A stretch of DNA of 64,000 bases. Source: Sphingobacteriales bacterium. GTDB lineage: Bacteria; Bacteroidota; Bacteroidia; Chitinophagales; Chitinophagaceae. Under the pieces are notes generated by a model. That model made no database searches, was not told the DNA's origin, and saw nothing but the letters and a program-made list of their open reading frames with translations. Made by a program: the position numbers and the translations under genes. Shown in pieces: positions 40,904-49,384 of this stretch. The DNA is taken from assembly GCA_016219985.1 (NCBI GenBank), contig JACRJO010000032.1, positions 1 through 64,000 on the forward strand, given 5' to 3'. Each line of letters starts with the position of its first letter. The stretch's first letter is position 1.

Positions 40904-43555
40904 ATGAGTATGTTGTTAAAAAAAATCGCTTTCCCCCGCATTCCAGGTCGTTGGGTCGCAGCAGTGATGATTAATGGGTTGTTTGTTACACTGGCATATT
41001 CCCAACCCGCCCCCACTCCCGCTGCGGAAAGACTGAAAGTCATTGAACAGCGTAAAGCGCTTAAAGACCGGTCATTGCTGAATGAGATCCCTTTCCGGAA
41101 TATCGGGCCCAGCATCATGAGCGGCCGCGTGGCGGATATTGAAGCCAATCCCGAAGACCCCACTGAATTTTATGTAGCCTATGCCACCGGGGGACTCTGG
41201 CATACCAAAAACAACGGGCAGAGTTTTACGCCCGTCATGGACAACCTCGAACAGCTCTTTATCGGGGATATCGCCATCAACTGGAAAAGCAGGACCATCT
41301 GGGTCGGCACCGGCGAGGTGAACAGCAGCCGATCCTCCTATGCCGGCCTCGGCATTTATAAATCGAAAGACAATGGCAAAAACTGGGAATACCTTGGCCT
41401 GCCCGAATCCCAGCATATTGGCAAGATACAGCTGCACCCCGCCGATGAAAACACCGCCTGGGTGGCTGTACTGGGACATTTATATTCACCCAATAAAGAA
41501 CGCGGGGTTTTTAAAACCACCGATGGTGGCAAGAGCTGGAAACAAACCTTATTTGTTGATGAGAATACCGGTTGCGTGGATCTCGACATCAACCCGTCCA
41601 ACCCTTCCGAGGTCTATGCCGCCATGTGGTACCGTACCCGCCGCGCCTGGAAATTTGAAGAAAGCGGAAAGACCAGTGGTATTTACAAAAGCAATGATGG
41701 CGGGGAAACCTGGAAACGGGTCACAGAGGCCGGCTCGGGCTTTATGACCGGGGACAAAACAGGAAGGATCGGCATCGCCGTTTACCCGGAAAATCCCCGT
41801 ATTGTTTATGCGATCGTGGACAATAATACCCCCAAAGCCACCCCCGAAAAGAAAAAGGATTCCAGTTATAAAAAAGATGATTTTAAAAATATCTCGAAAG
41901 AACAGTTTGCCGGGTTAAGCACGAAGTGGCTGGATACCTTTTTAAGAGCCAACCGCTTCCCGCGGAAATACAATGCCAAAAGCGTCATGGAACTGGTGGC
42001 GGCGGACAAAGTCAGCCCTGTCGCCCTCTGGGACTACCTCGACAGTGATGACGGGTTCCAGAACACCGGCATCGCCGGCTGCGAAGTCTATCGCAGTGAG
42101 GATGGCGGCGCCAGCTGGAAAAAAACAAACGAAAAACCGATCAGCATCTTCAATACCTATGGTTATTATTTCGGCAAAATCTATGTCTCCCACTATAACC
42201 CGGATAAAATATTCATCCTCGGTTTTTATGCCCAGTACTCAACGGATGGCGGCAAAACCTTCAAAACAATGGACAAGGGTAATGTCCATCCGGATCACCA
42301 TGCACTGTGGGTGGACCCCAAACGGGATTCCCATATCATCAACGGGAATGATGGCGGCACCAATATCAGTTATGATGACGGCGAAAACTGGTTCAAGGCC
42401 AATACACCAGCCGTAGGGCAATACTATGCCATCACCGTTGATGATGCAAAGCCTTATAACGTGTATGGCGGGATGCAGGACAATGGCAGCTGGTGGGGGC
42501 CCTCCACCAATAAAGAAAGTATCGACTGGATCGACAATGGCCAGTACAGCTTCCGGGTGATCAATGGCGGCGACGGCATGCAGGCCCAGGTGGACACCCG
42601 TGACAATGCCACCGTGTATTCCGGCTCGCAGTTTGGCTTTTATGGCCGCTATAACAAAGACAAACGGGGGTCGCAAAAATCCCTGCACCCGCAGCATGAA
42701 CTGGGCGAAAAACCACTGCGCTTCAACTGGCAAACGCCAATCCTCCTGAGCAAACACAACCAGGATGTGCTGTATTTTGGCAGCAACCGACTCTACCGAT
42801 CGCTCAATAAAGGTGATACCCTGCTTGCCATGAGTCCTGACCAGAGCAATGGCCGGGTCAGCGGCAATGTGCCTTATGGAACCATCACCAGCATTTCCGA
42901 ATCGCCGCTTCGTTTCGGACTGATCTATACCGGTACGGATGACGGAAATATTCATGTTTCAAAAGACGGCGGCTATAGCTGGGAGCAGTTGAACAGCAGG
43001 CCTGGAACAGAAATAAAAAATCAAAAGCCAAAAGCCAAAAAGCCGGCCCCCGGGCTGAACACTCAAAACCTTTGGGTAAGCCGTATCACAGCTTCGCAAT
43101 ATAAAGAAGGCAGGGTATATGTTGCATTAAACGGGTACCGCTTCGACCATTTTGCGCCCTATCTCTATGTAAGTAATGATTACGGGGTGAGCTGGGAAAA
43201 AACCGGTAATAACCTTCCCATTGAACCCATTAATGTGGTGAAGGAAGACCCGAAGAATGACAGCATTCTTTATGTGGGCACGGATGGAGGGCTTTATGTG
43301 AGTTTCGATGCCGGTAACAGTTTCATGCTCTGGAATGCGGGGATGCCCGAATCGGTTCCTGTACACGATATCGCTATTCAGCCACGCGACAATGAAATTA
43401 TACTCGGCACCCATGGCCGCAGTTTATATGTATCCAGGCTGGATGATGTACAGGCGTTGAAAAAAGACCCTGACTGGATGAAGAAAAAGGAAAAACCTAA
43501 GAAGGAAGTAAATAAACAGGAGGAAGAGGAGGATGAGAGCGGGCCGGAAATGTAA
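40904..43555 (+). CDS. Secreted BNR/VPS10-type beta-propeller protein
   Basis: An 883-residue exported protein. Signal anchor near residues 15-30 (VMINGLFVTLAYSQ). Many copies of the Asp-box/BNR motif S.DGG.TW occur: KSKDNGKNWEYLG, KTTDGGKSWKQTL, KSNDGGETWKRVT, RSEDGGASWKKTN, STDGGKTFKTM, SYDDGENWFKA, SKDGGYSWEQL, SNDYGVSWEKTG. They are spread over most of the length, as in VPS10/sortilin-type propellers and 'glycosyl hydrolase' BNR proteins of Bacteroidota. No hydrolase active site is evident. The C-terminus is Lys/Glu-rich (EKPKKEVNKQEEEEDE). Function unknown. A perfect terminator follows. Confidence 0.85.
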   Translation: MSMLLKKIAFPRIPGRWVAAVMINGLFVTLAYSQPAPTPAAERLKVIEQRKALKDRSLLNEIPFRNIGPSIMSGRVADIEANPEDPTEFYVAYATGGLWHTKNNGQSFTPVMDNLEQLFIGDIAINWKSRTIWVGTGEVNSSRSSYAGLGIYKSKDNGKNWEYLGLPESQHIGKIQLHPADENTAWVAVLGHLYSPNKERGVFKTTDGGKSWKQTLFVDENTGCVDLDINPSNPSEVYAAMWYRTRRAWKFEESGKTSGIYKSNDGGETWKRVTEAGSGFMTGDKTGRIGIAVYPENPRIVYAIVDNNTPKATPEKKKDSSYKKDDFKNISKEQFAGLSTKWLDTFLRANRFPRKYNAKSVMELVAADKVSPVALWDYLDSDDGFQNTGIAGCEVYRSEDGGASWKKTNEKPISIFNTYGYYFGKIYVSHYNPDKIFILGFYAQYSTDGGKTFKTMDKGNVHPDHHALWVDPKRDSHIINGNDGGTNISYDDGENWFKANTPAVGQYYAITVDDAKPYNVYGGMQDNGSWWGPSTNKESIDWIDNGQYSFRVINGGDGMQAQVDTRDNATVYSGSQFGFYGRYNKDKRGSQKSLHPQHELGEKPLRFNWQTPILLSKHNQDVLYFGSNRLYRSLNKGDTLLAMSPDQSNGRVSGNVPYGTITSISESPLRFGLIYTGTDDGNIHVSKDGGYSWEQLNSRPGTEIKNQKPKAKKPAPGLNTQNLWVSRITASQYKEGRVYVALNGYRFDHFAPYLYVSNDYGVSWEKTGNNLPIEPINVVKEDPKNDSILYVGTDGGLYVSFDAGNSFMLWNAGMPESVPVHDIAIQPRDNEIILGTHGRSLYVSRLDDVQALKKDPDWMKKKEKPKKEVNKQEEEEDESGPEM

Positions 43556-43559
43556 AAAA

Positions 43560-43677
43560 TTGTGCGAAAGGCAGTAAGACCGGAAGTCGAAAAGTCAGAA
43601 AGATTTACTATGAAAGTTGAAATATCTTTCTCTTTCGCAGCTTCCGGGTTTGCAAACTTGTAAACTCCCGGACTATG
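43560..43677. repeat. Word tract GACCGGAAGTCGAAAAGTC / CTTCCGGGTTTGCAAACTTG, inverted halves
   Basis: GGAAGTCGAAAAGTCAGAAAG on the left and AGCTTCCGGGTTTGCAAACTTG on the right form an imperfect hairpin immediately after the propeller gene. Confidence 0.6.
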
Positions 43678-43680
43678 AAC

Positions 43681-43731
43681 TTATATAAAAGGAATGGCTG
43701 CCGTAAAGAGGCAGCCATTCCTTTTATATAA
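43681..43731. terminator. Bidirectional terminator, perfect 22-bp stem
   Basis: Bases 43681-43702 are fully complementary to 43710-43731 around a 7-nt loop (GTAAAGA). It separates the convergent propeller and CoA-transferase genes. Confidence 0.9.
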
Positions 43732-43744
43732 ATAGCAGCAAATC

Positions 43745-45028
43745 CTAAAAATTATGGAACCTTTCAAAGCAGGCTTTTTCCAGCATCTCCCGGTCGTCCG
43801 GGTGGGCGATCTCAATTAAGGACTTGGCCCGCTGGCGCAGATTTTTGCCAAAGAGGTAGGCTACCCCAAACTCGGTAACCACATAGTGAATATGCCCCCG
43901 GGTGGTTACCACACCGGCTCCCTGTTTCAGGAAAGGAACGATCCGGCTCACGCCCTTATTGGTCCGGCTGGTAAGGGCAATAATGGGCTTGCCTCCTTCA
44001 CTCAGCGCGGCTCCCCGCATAAAGTCCATCTGTCCCCCTATACCGCTGTACTGGGTGGTACCGATAGAGTCTGCACAAACCTGCCCGGTAATATCGACCT
44101 CGATAGCACTGTTGATCGCGATAACCTTGGGGTTGCGCCGGATCACATGCGGGTCGTTTACATAATCAATATCTAAAAACACAAAAGCAGGGTTATCATC
44201 CACATAATCATACAGGCGGCGGGTACCCACGGCAAACCCGGTCACGGTCTTATTGGGGTGAATGCGTTTTTTGGAGTTATTGATCACATCCTTGTCAAAC
44301 AGGTCAATGATCCCGTCACTGCACATTTCGGTGTGTACGCCGAGGTTCTTGTGATTATACAGTGATTTCAGCACCGCATCCGGGATGGTGCCGATCCCCA
44401 TCTGCAGGGTACTGCCATCATCAATCAGCCCGGCGATCCGCTGCCCGATCTTCAGTTCGTCTTCCTTCACCTTGGTACCATAATCCACTTCGGGAAGTTC
44501 TTCCTCGTAGTACACCATGGCGGTAAACCGGTTGGTATGAACCAGGCTGTCACCATGGGTACGGGGTACCCGCGGGTTCACCTGGGCAATGATATGCGTG
44601 GCGGTATTTACGGCGCTGCGGGCCACATCCACCGATACCCCCAGGGAACAGTACCCGTGTTTATCGGGGGGCGATACCTGTACCAGGGCCACATCTATAT
44701 GTAATTGCTTACGGAACAGGTCAGGGATATCACTTAAAAAGACTGGGATAAAATCAGCACGACCCTCGTTCACGGCCTTCCGGACAGACTCGGACACAAA
44801 CATACAGTTGATATGGAATGCCTCCGCGTACTGCGGTTTGTCCAGTTCGATATCCCCCTGTACGGTGATGAAAGTGAGTTCCACATCCCGCAGTTCAGGT
44901 GCTCTTTTGCCAAGTTCTCTCAGTAAATGCAATGGTGTTTGGGCGCTGCCCTGCACAAAAACCCGGTCACCGGATTTTACCACGGAAAGGGCGGCTTCCG
45001 CAGTTATAAATTCAAATGGAGTTCTCAT
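43745..45028 (-). CDS. Acetyl-CoA hydrolase/CoA-transferase family protein
   Basis: A 427-residue CoA-transferase of the 4-hydroxybutyrate/acetyl-CoA hydrolase type. Seen: VQGSAQTPLHLLREL near the start, DVALVQVSPPDKHGYCSLGVSVD, GIGTIPDAVLKSL, the catalytic-Glu region GVHTEMCSDG (E in HTEM), and GIGGQMDFMRGAALSEGGKPIIAL. It probably exchanges CoA between acetyl-CoA and other short acids such as succinate, propionate or butyrate. Monocistronic; the substrate is not fixed by context. Confidence 0.9.
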   Translation of the reverse strand: MRTPFEFITAEAALSVVKSGDRVFVQGSAQTPLHLLRELGKRAPELRDVELTFITVQGDIELDKPQYAEAFHINCMFVSESVRKAVNEGRADFIPVFLSDIPDLFRKQLHIDVALVQVSPPDKHGYCSLGVSVDVARSAVNTATHIIAQVNPRVPRTHGDSLVHTNRFTAMVYYEEELPEVDYGTKVKEDELKIGQRIAGLIDDGSTLQMGIGTIPDAVLKSLYNHKNLGVHTEMCSDGIIDLFDKDVINNSKKRIHPNKTVTGFAVGTRRLYDYVDDNPAFVFLDIDYVNDPHVIRRNPKVIAINSAIEVDITGQVCADSIGTTQYSGIGGQMDFMRGAALSEGGKPIIALTSRTNKGVSRIVPFLKQGAGVVTTRGHIHYVVTEFGVAYLFGKNLRQRAKSLIEIAHPDDREMLEKACFERFHNF

Positions 45029-45102
45029 GCTGCAAAGCTATTGCTAATTACAGTTTATAAAATGATTATGCTTATTTCAGGGATTGATAAGAATCAGTAG
45101 AA

Positions 45103-45522
45103 TCAATGAGTTATTAACCAGTCGATCGCCAGTTCATAGCCCCGCAGTCCCAGGCCGAAAATGCTGCCGGCTGCCTTGGCGCTCACATGCGATAATTTCC
45201 GGAAATCCTCCCGGGCATGTACATTGGAGATATGTACTTCCACCACGGGGGTTTTGATGGCCGCGATCGCGTCACCGATGGCCACAGAAGTATGCGTGTA
45301 TCCACCTGGGTTCAAGACGATCCCGCCGAACTCATACCCCACCCGCTGCAGTTCATTGATCAGTTCACCTTCCACATTGCTCTGGAAATAATGGATCTCC
45401 TGTGCAGGATATTTTTTCCGCAGGATTTCAAGAAACTGGTCAAAGGACATATTTCCGTAGATATCCGTCTCCCTTTTGCCAAGCAGGTTGAGGTTGGGAC
45501 CATTGATAATAGCTATCTTCAT
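45103..45522 (-). CDS. aroQ: Type II 3-dehydroquinate dehydratase
   Basis: Third step of the shikimate pathway; 139 residues from the ATG at 45522. Seen: IINGPNLNLLGKRETDIYG with the lid and catalytic Tyr, FQSNVEGELINELQ, VLNPGGYTHTSVAIGDAI, VEVHISNVHAREDFRKLSHVS (catalytic His and Arg), and GLGLRGYELAID. The frame continues upstream, but that part overlaps the divergent gene at 45558 and is not homologous. Confidence 0.96.
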   Translation of the reverse strand: MKIAIINGPNLNLLGKRETDIYGNMSFDQFLEILRKKYPAQEIHYFQSNVEGELINELQRVGYEFGGIVLNPGGYTHTSVAIGDAIAAIKTPVVEVHISNVHAREDFRKLSHVSAKAAGSIFGLGLRGYELAIDWLITH

Positions 45523-45557
45523 GCCCCTAAAATAATTCAAATCCTCAACATCTGAAT

Positions 45558-45980
45558 ATGACCTTTTTGGAAGCACTTTACGGTAGCCAATACCAGGAAA
45601 TACAGCAACGGGGCGGCGATGGCGGCAAGGGCCGCCTGAATGCAAATCTCTTTCTCTCCGCCCTGCTGATCCTGGCCCTGGTCGCCCTCTTTCTTTGCTG
45701 CACCCGGTTTATCCCCGGTTTTAATGAAACGGTCACCCGGCAATCCAGGAAATTCTTCGGCGGTATGAGTGGTAAATCAACGGGAAAACTACTGACCATC
45801 CCCCTCTTTTTTGTAGTGTACCAGGCCATCCGGGCTACCACCGGAAGCGAACCGAATTTCAGGAAAAGAGTGGAGGCCTTCCTCGCTTACCCAGCAGAAA
45901 CACAGAAGAAAGCGAATAAAAAAATATTGCTGCCGTTTTTTGTGCTGCTGGTATTGGTGATTGTACTGGTGATTGTTTAA
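45558..45980 (+). CDS. Hypothetical small membrane protein
   Basis: Not recognised. 140 residues with two or three TM helices: LFLSALLILALVALFLCC (about 31-48), a hydrophobic amphipathic section LLTIPLFFVVYQAI (about 78-91), and a C-terminal anchor ILLPFFVLLVLVIVLVIV. The N-terminus (MTFLEALYGSQYQEIQQRGGDGGKGR) is soluble and the loop is basic. It is divergent from aroQ by 35 bases. Confidence 0.65.
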   Translation: MTFLEALYGSQYQEIQQRGGDGGKGRLNANLFLSALLILALVALFLCCTRFIPGFNETVTRQSRKFFGGMSGKSTGKLLTIPLFFVVYQAIRATTGSEPNFRKRVEAFLAYPAETQKKANKKILLPFFVLLVLVIVLVIV

Positions 45981-46290
45981 GAAAGTAATTTTCTATGAGC
46001 CTCTCAGGTCAGAAATCTGCTGCGCAGCAACCACTCATCGGGAGAGGTTATTTTTTATCACCTGCCTGCCGCAGGCAGGCATAGAAATGACTGATATACT
46101 AAAGCGGGCAGGGTACCATGGTTGGCAAACTTCTTAAAGCGGAAAAACGCTGAAAGCTGACATAGAACTTGTGGTTTGCACATAGGCGTTCTAAGAAACA
46201 AACGTTGGAACCATATATCGTTTTCTATGTGCAATCTATGTGACCTACTGTGACCTATGCCTGCCTGCCGGCAAGGCAGGTGGTAAATCT
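45981..46290. repeat. Repeat-rich intergenic region between hypothetical gene and carA
   Basis: No gene. Palindromes lie at 46061-46079 and 46260-46280. A long hairpin candidate at about 45999-46056 (CCTCTC ... GAGAGG then TTATTTTTT) may terminate the upstream gene. Bases about 46158-46258 contain GACATAGAAC...GCACATAGGCG and later CTATGTGCAATCTATGTGACCTACTGTG, words like those of the inverted repeats flanking the GxxExxY remnant, and could be a decayed copy. Confidence 0.6.
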
Positions 46291-47397
46291 TTAGCCCCTG
46301 TGTATTCTCACCATCTCCAGGAACTGGTCAAACAAATACCTCGAATCATGCGGCCCCGGTGTGGCTTCCGGGTGGTATTGCACGGAGAAAGCCGGTTTGC
46401 CTTTTACCCGGATCCCTTCAATGCTCTGGTCATTCAGGTTTACATGCGTGATCTCAATATGATCTGCCTTGCGCACTGCTTCCGGGTCCACCCCGAATCC
46501 ATGATTCTGCGTGGTGATCTCGGAAAGACCGGTGATAATATTTTTTACCGGGTGATTAAGTCCCCGGTGCCCGTGGTGCATTTTAAAAGTGGGGATCCCG
46601 TTGGCCAGGGCCAGTAACTGGTGCCCCAGGCAGATACCAAACACCGGTTTCTCTTCTTCCAGGATCTGCTTCACTGCAGCCACCGCGTAATCCATCGGCG
46701 CCGGGTCGCCGGGACCATTGGAAATAAAATAACCATGCGGCTGAAATTGTTTCACTTCATCCAGCGGGGTTTTGGCGGGGAATACTTTTACATAAGCCCC
46801 GCGGTCCACCATGCATTGCAGGATATTCTTTTTTACCCCGTAATCCAGCACAGCGATCCGCAGTTCCGCGTTTTTGTTCCCCAGTTCATAACTGCTGGCC
46901 GTACTCACTTTGGAAGCCAGTTCCAGCCCGTCCATATTGGGTGTTTCAGCCAGTTTCTTTTTGAGGACATCAATGTCCGTGATCTCGGAAGAAATGATAC
47001 AGTTCATGGCCCCTTTCGTGCGGATATGGGCCACCAGGGCCCGGGTATCCACCCCTTCAATGGAGACAATCTTATTGGCTTTCAGGTACTCGTTGAGTGA
47101 ACCATTGGCCATTTTGCGGGAGTACTGGTCTTCCAGGTTGCGCCCGATCAATCCATTGATCTTCACACTGTCTGACTCCACATCCGCATCCTTAACTCCA
47201 TAGTTTCCAATATGTGCGCTGTTCATGATCAGGATCTGACCGAAATAACTGGGGTCGGTAAACACTTCCTGGTAGCCGGTCATGCCGGTATTGAAGCAGA
47301 TCTCACCGGTGCAGGTGCCAATGGCGCCAAAAGCCTGGCCATGGTGCAGGGTTCCGTCGGCTAACAATAAAACAGCGGGAATAGCGGGATTTGACAT
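46291..47397 (-). CDS. carA: Carbamoyl-phosphate synthase small subunit
   Basis: The glutaminase subunit that feeds ammonia to CarB for pyrimidine and arginine synthesis; 368 residues. N-terminal CPSase_sm domain: LLADGTLHHGQAFGAIGTCTGEICFNTGMTGYQEVFTDPSY. The C-terminal class I amidotransferase domain has YFISNGPGDPAPMDYAV, catalytic Cys in FGICLGHQLLALA, and His-Glu in SVQYHPEATPGPHDS. carB is not adjacent in this window. On the minus strand a TACATTTG box (complement of 47432-47439), about 35 bases before the ATG, fits a -7 element. Confidence 0.96.
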   Translation of the reverse strand: MSNPAIPAVLLLADGTLHHGQAFGAIGTCTGEICFNTGMTGYQEVFTDPSYFGQILIMNSAHIGNYGVKDADVESDSVKINGLIGRNLEDQYSRKMANGSLNEYLKANKIVSIEGVDTRALVAHIRTKGAMNCIISSEITDIDVLKKKLAETPNMDGLELASKVSTASSYELGNKNAELRIAVLDYGVKKNILQCMVDRGAYVKVFPAKTPLDEVKQFQPHGYFISNGPGDPAPMDYAVAAVKQILEEEKPVFGICLGHQLLALANGIPTFKMHHGHRGLNHPVKNIITGLSEITTQNHGFGVDPEAVRKADHIEITHVNLNDQSIEGIRVKGKPAFSVQYHPEATPGPHDSRYLFDQFLEMVRIHRG

Positions 47398-47514
47398 TTT
47401 CAGCGCTTTGTTCTTTTAAAAACAAATTGTGCAAATGTAGGGCAAACGAGGGGATTTGGATGGATGAAATTTTCATAGAGTTATTCACAAATATGTCGGT
47501 AAGGGGGTTGTAAT

Positions 47515-47585
47515 GAAGCTGCGAGGTGCGAGCTATGAGCTGCGAGCGCCCTACTACAGACTAAAGACTACAGACTAAAGACTAC
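47515..47585. repeat. Word tract GAGCTATGAGCTGCGAG / ACAGACTAAAGACTAC
   Basis: Two word types fused: GCTGCGAGGTGCGAGCTATGAGCTGCGAG, then CTACAGACTAAAGACTACAGACTAAAGACTAC. It runs into the TAG stop of the next minus-strand gene. Confidence 0.85.
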
Positions 47586-49129
47586 TTCCTCTTTCCCAGC
47601 AAAAACTTCTCCCTGATCACATCCTGCACATGCACCCCGCTGATCTTGCTTTCGAGCCAGGAGATCACGTCGAGATAAGCGAAGGTGCGGGCCTCGAGGG
47701 GATTGCCTTCATATTTTTTCAGCTTGACCAGTAATTTTTCAAACTCCGGCTTCAGCGCATGGGCGCCTACGCGGAAGGAGCGGCGCAGGAATGCAAACAC
47801 CTCCTCTTCCACCTTGCTCAGGTTACCCATCCTCGCCATATAACGGTACACGGATTTGATCAGGTATTCCAGCAGGTCAAAATTACCCAGCTCATAATGG
47901 GCGATCAGGTGCAGCAGGCGCGCATAACATTGCAGGTCGGTACGCAGGTCGCCTTTCTGATTAATAATCCGGTTGAGGTAATCAATCGCTTTTTCATTGT
48001 TCCCGCTGCCGAAATACAAGGAAGCGATCTTATAATAAAAGACCAGCACCCGGTGCGTGTCGAGGTAAAGCCCGTACTCCTTCAGCATATCTTCCAGGAA
48101 GGGCACCAGCCGAAGTCCCTTGGTAAAAGTGCCCCGCAGGAAATAGAGGTTGATCCGGGCTGTATATAAATACTGGTAGGCAAGAATCCGGTTATTCTCG
48201 TTCTCCTCTAAATGTTTTTGCTTTACAAACTGTTCAAACTGTTTAATACTCTCCGCCAGTTTCCCGTGATTCAGCAGGGCGAACTCCGCACTCATCAGGT
48301 TGTGCATGCCCTTGATATAATTTGCCGTCTCCACTTTCAGCAGCCCGGGAAACTCCCCGAACAGGCTCACCCATTTCTGCGAATAGCGGTAATACTGCAA
48401 ATAATCCTGCCGGATAAAAGCATACCAGACATAGGCCTGGTACAGGTAGAGGCGCTCATAAAATCCCCGGGCAGTTTCGGTGCCGGGAGGCAGGTGTTTG
48501 CTGAAAAAAGACTCCACACTCTTTATATCTTTCTCATGCCGGGCATGACCATGTTTGATATACCAACTGTACAACTGCAGGGCCAGGTTGGAAAGTTTGT
48601 TCACCAGGGCCAGTTGGCTGCTGACGGCCTCCGATTCTTCGGTGAGCTTGTCGGCCCGATCCTGCATACTGCGGGTAATATAGAGTGTCTCGATCTTCTT
48701 TTCAAAAAACAGCGCCTGCTGTAAATAAGTAAGTTGCTGGTAGGCCCTTGCCGTTTCCTTCAGCCGCTCCAGCACTTTCAGACTCTGGAGGTAAAGGCCT
48801 TTATTGAAGAGGATCCTTGCCTGGTCCATCTGCTCGTGCAGGCGGATATCGATATTGTCTTCCTCCTTGATCAAGCGGAGGCTGGAGAGTATTTGTTTGT
48901 ATAAATGGGCCTTGATATTGGAAAGCTGCTGCTTTTTGATGCTCCGGGCTTTCTTCAGCACCTGGGCCTCATCGTAGTCGGTCATTTTATCCAGGGCATC
49001 GAAGAGCTGGATCACTTTCAGGTCCTCCGTATCGGTGTTCCGCTTCACATAGAGCTTAAAATTCCGCTTTTCGCTCTTTTCGAGCGATTTGACCAGTTGA
49101 AAAAGGCTATCGGTTGCGCGGTTGGCCAT
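47582..49129 (-). CDS. Hypothetical 515-aa helical (TPR-like) protein
   Basis: Not recognised by function. Entirely soluble, rich in Leu/Tyr/Lys, and all-helical in appearance, with alternating helix pairs such as ARILFNKGLYLQSLKVLERLKETARAYQQ and ASLYFGSGNNEKAIDYLNRIINQKGDL that look like TPR units. No signal peptide or catalytic motif. The N-terminus (NRATDSLFQLVKSLEKSEKRNFKLYVKRN) is shared by a family of Bacteroidota hypotheticals as far as I can tell. It is divergent from leuA. Its stop codon lies at the edge of a word tract. Confidence 0.7.
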   Translation of the reverse strand: MANRATDSLFQLVKSLEKSEKRNFKLYVKRNTDTEDLKVIQLFDALDKMTDYDEAQVLKKARSIKKQQLSNIKAHLYKQILSSLRLIKEEDNIDIRLHEQMDQARILFNKGLYLQSLKVLERLKETARAYQQLTYLQQALFFEKKIETLYITRSMQDRADKLTEESEAVSSQLALVNKLSNLALQLYSWYIKHGHARHEKDIKSVESFFSKHLPPGTETARGFYERLYLYQAYVWYAFIRQDYLQYYRYSQKWVSLFGEFPGLLKVETANYIKGMHNLMSAEFALLNHGKLAESIKQFEQFVKQKHLEENENNRILAYQYLYTARINLYFLRGTFTKGLRLVPFLEDMLKEYGLYLDTHRVLVFYYKIASLYFGSGNNEKAIDYLNRIINQKGDLRTDLQCYARLLHLIAHYELGNFDLLEYLIKSVYRYMARMGNLSKVEEEVFAFLRRSFRVGAHALKPEFEKLLVKLKKYEGNPLEARTFAYLDVISWLESKISGVHVQDVIREKFLLGKRK

Positions 49130-49285
49130 CGTAATTAAAATTTCACCAAATCCAGTACAGGCAATGGTTTCAGCGGGTCCAGGCCTGTTTAAAAGCTGTA
49201 AAATACCCTTTATTTTGGTTTCCCCGGCCGCCCGATTAAGGGTACTTTTAACGCCGCAGGTTGTTTATTCAATATACCAAAGCAA

Positions 49286-49359
49286 GCCCGCCTGGTTCCC
49301 ACTTAGAAAAATTATTGCAGGCGGGCAGGCCCTACAAAAGTAAGCAGCCTGCAATTTTT
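49286..49359 (+). promoter_or_regulatory. Two mutually exclusive hairpins upstream of leuA
   Basis: GCCCGCCTG (49286-49294) can pair with CAGGCGGGC (49318-49326). Alternatively ATTGCAGG (49314-49321) can pair with CCTGCAAT (49348-49355), which is followed by TTTTA. The two stems share bases 49318-49321. The second is a weak terminator shape. An attenuator is possible, but no leader peptide rich in Leu codons was found. Confidence 0.3.
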
Positions 49360-49384
49360 ATATCCCTCAATTTATCAACTAATT

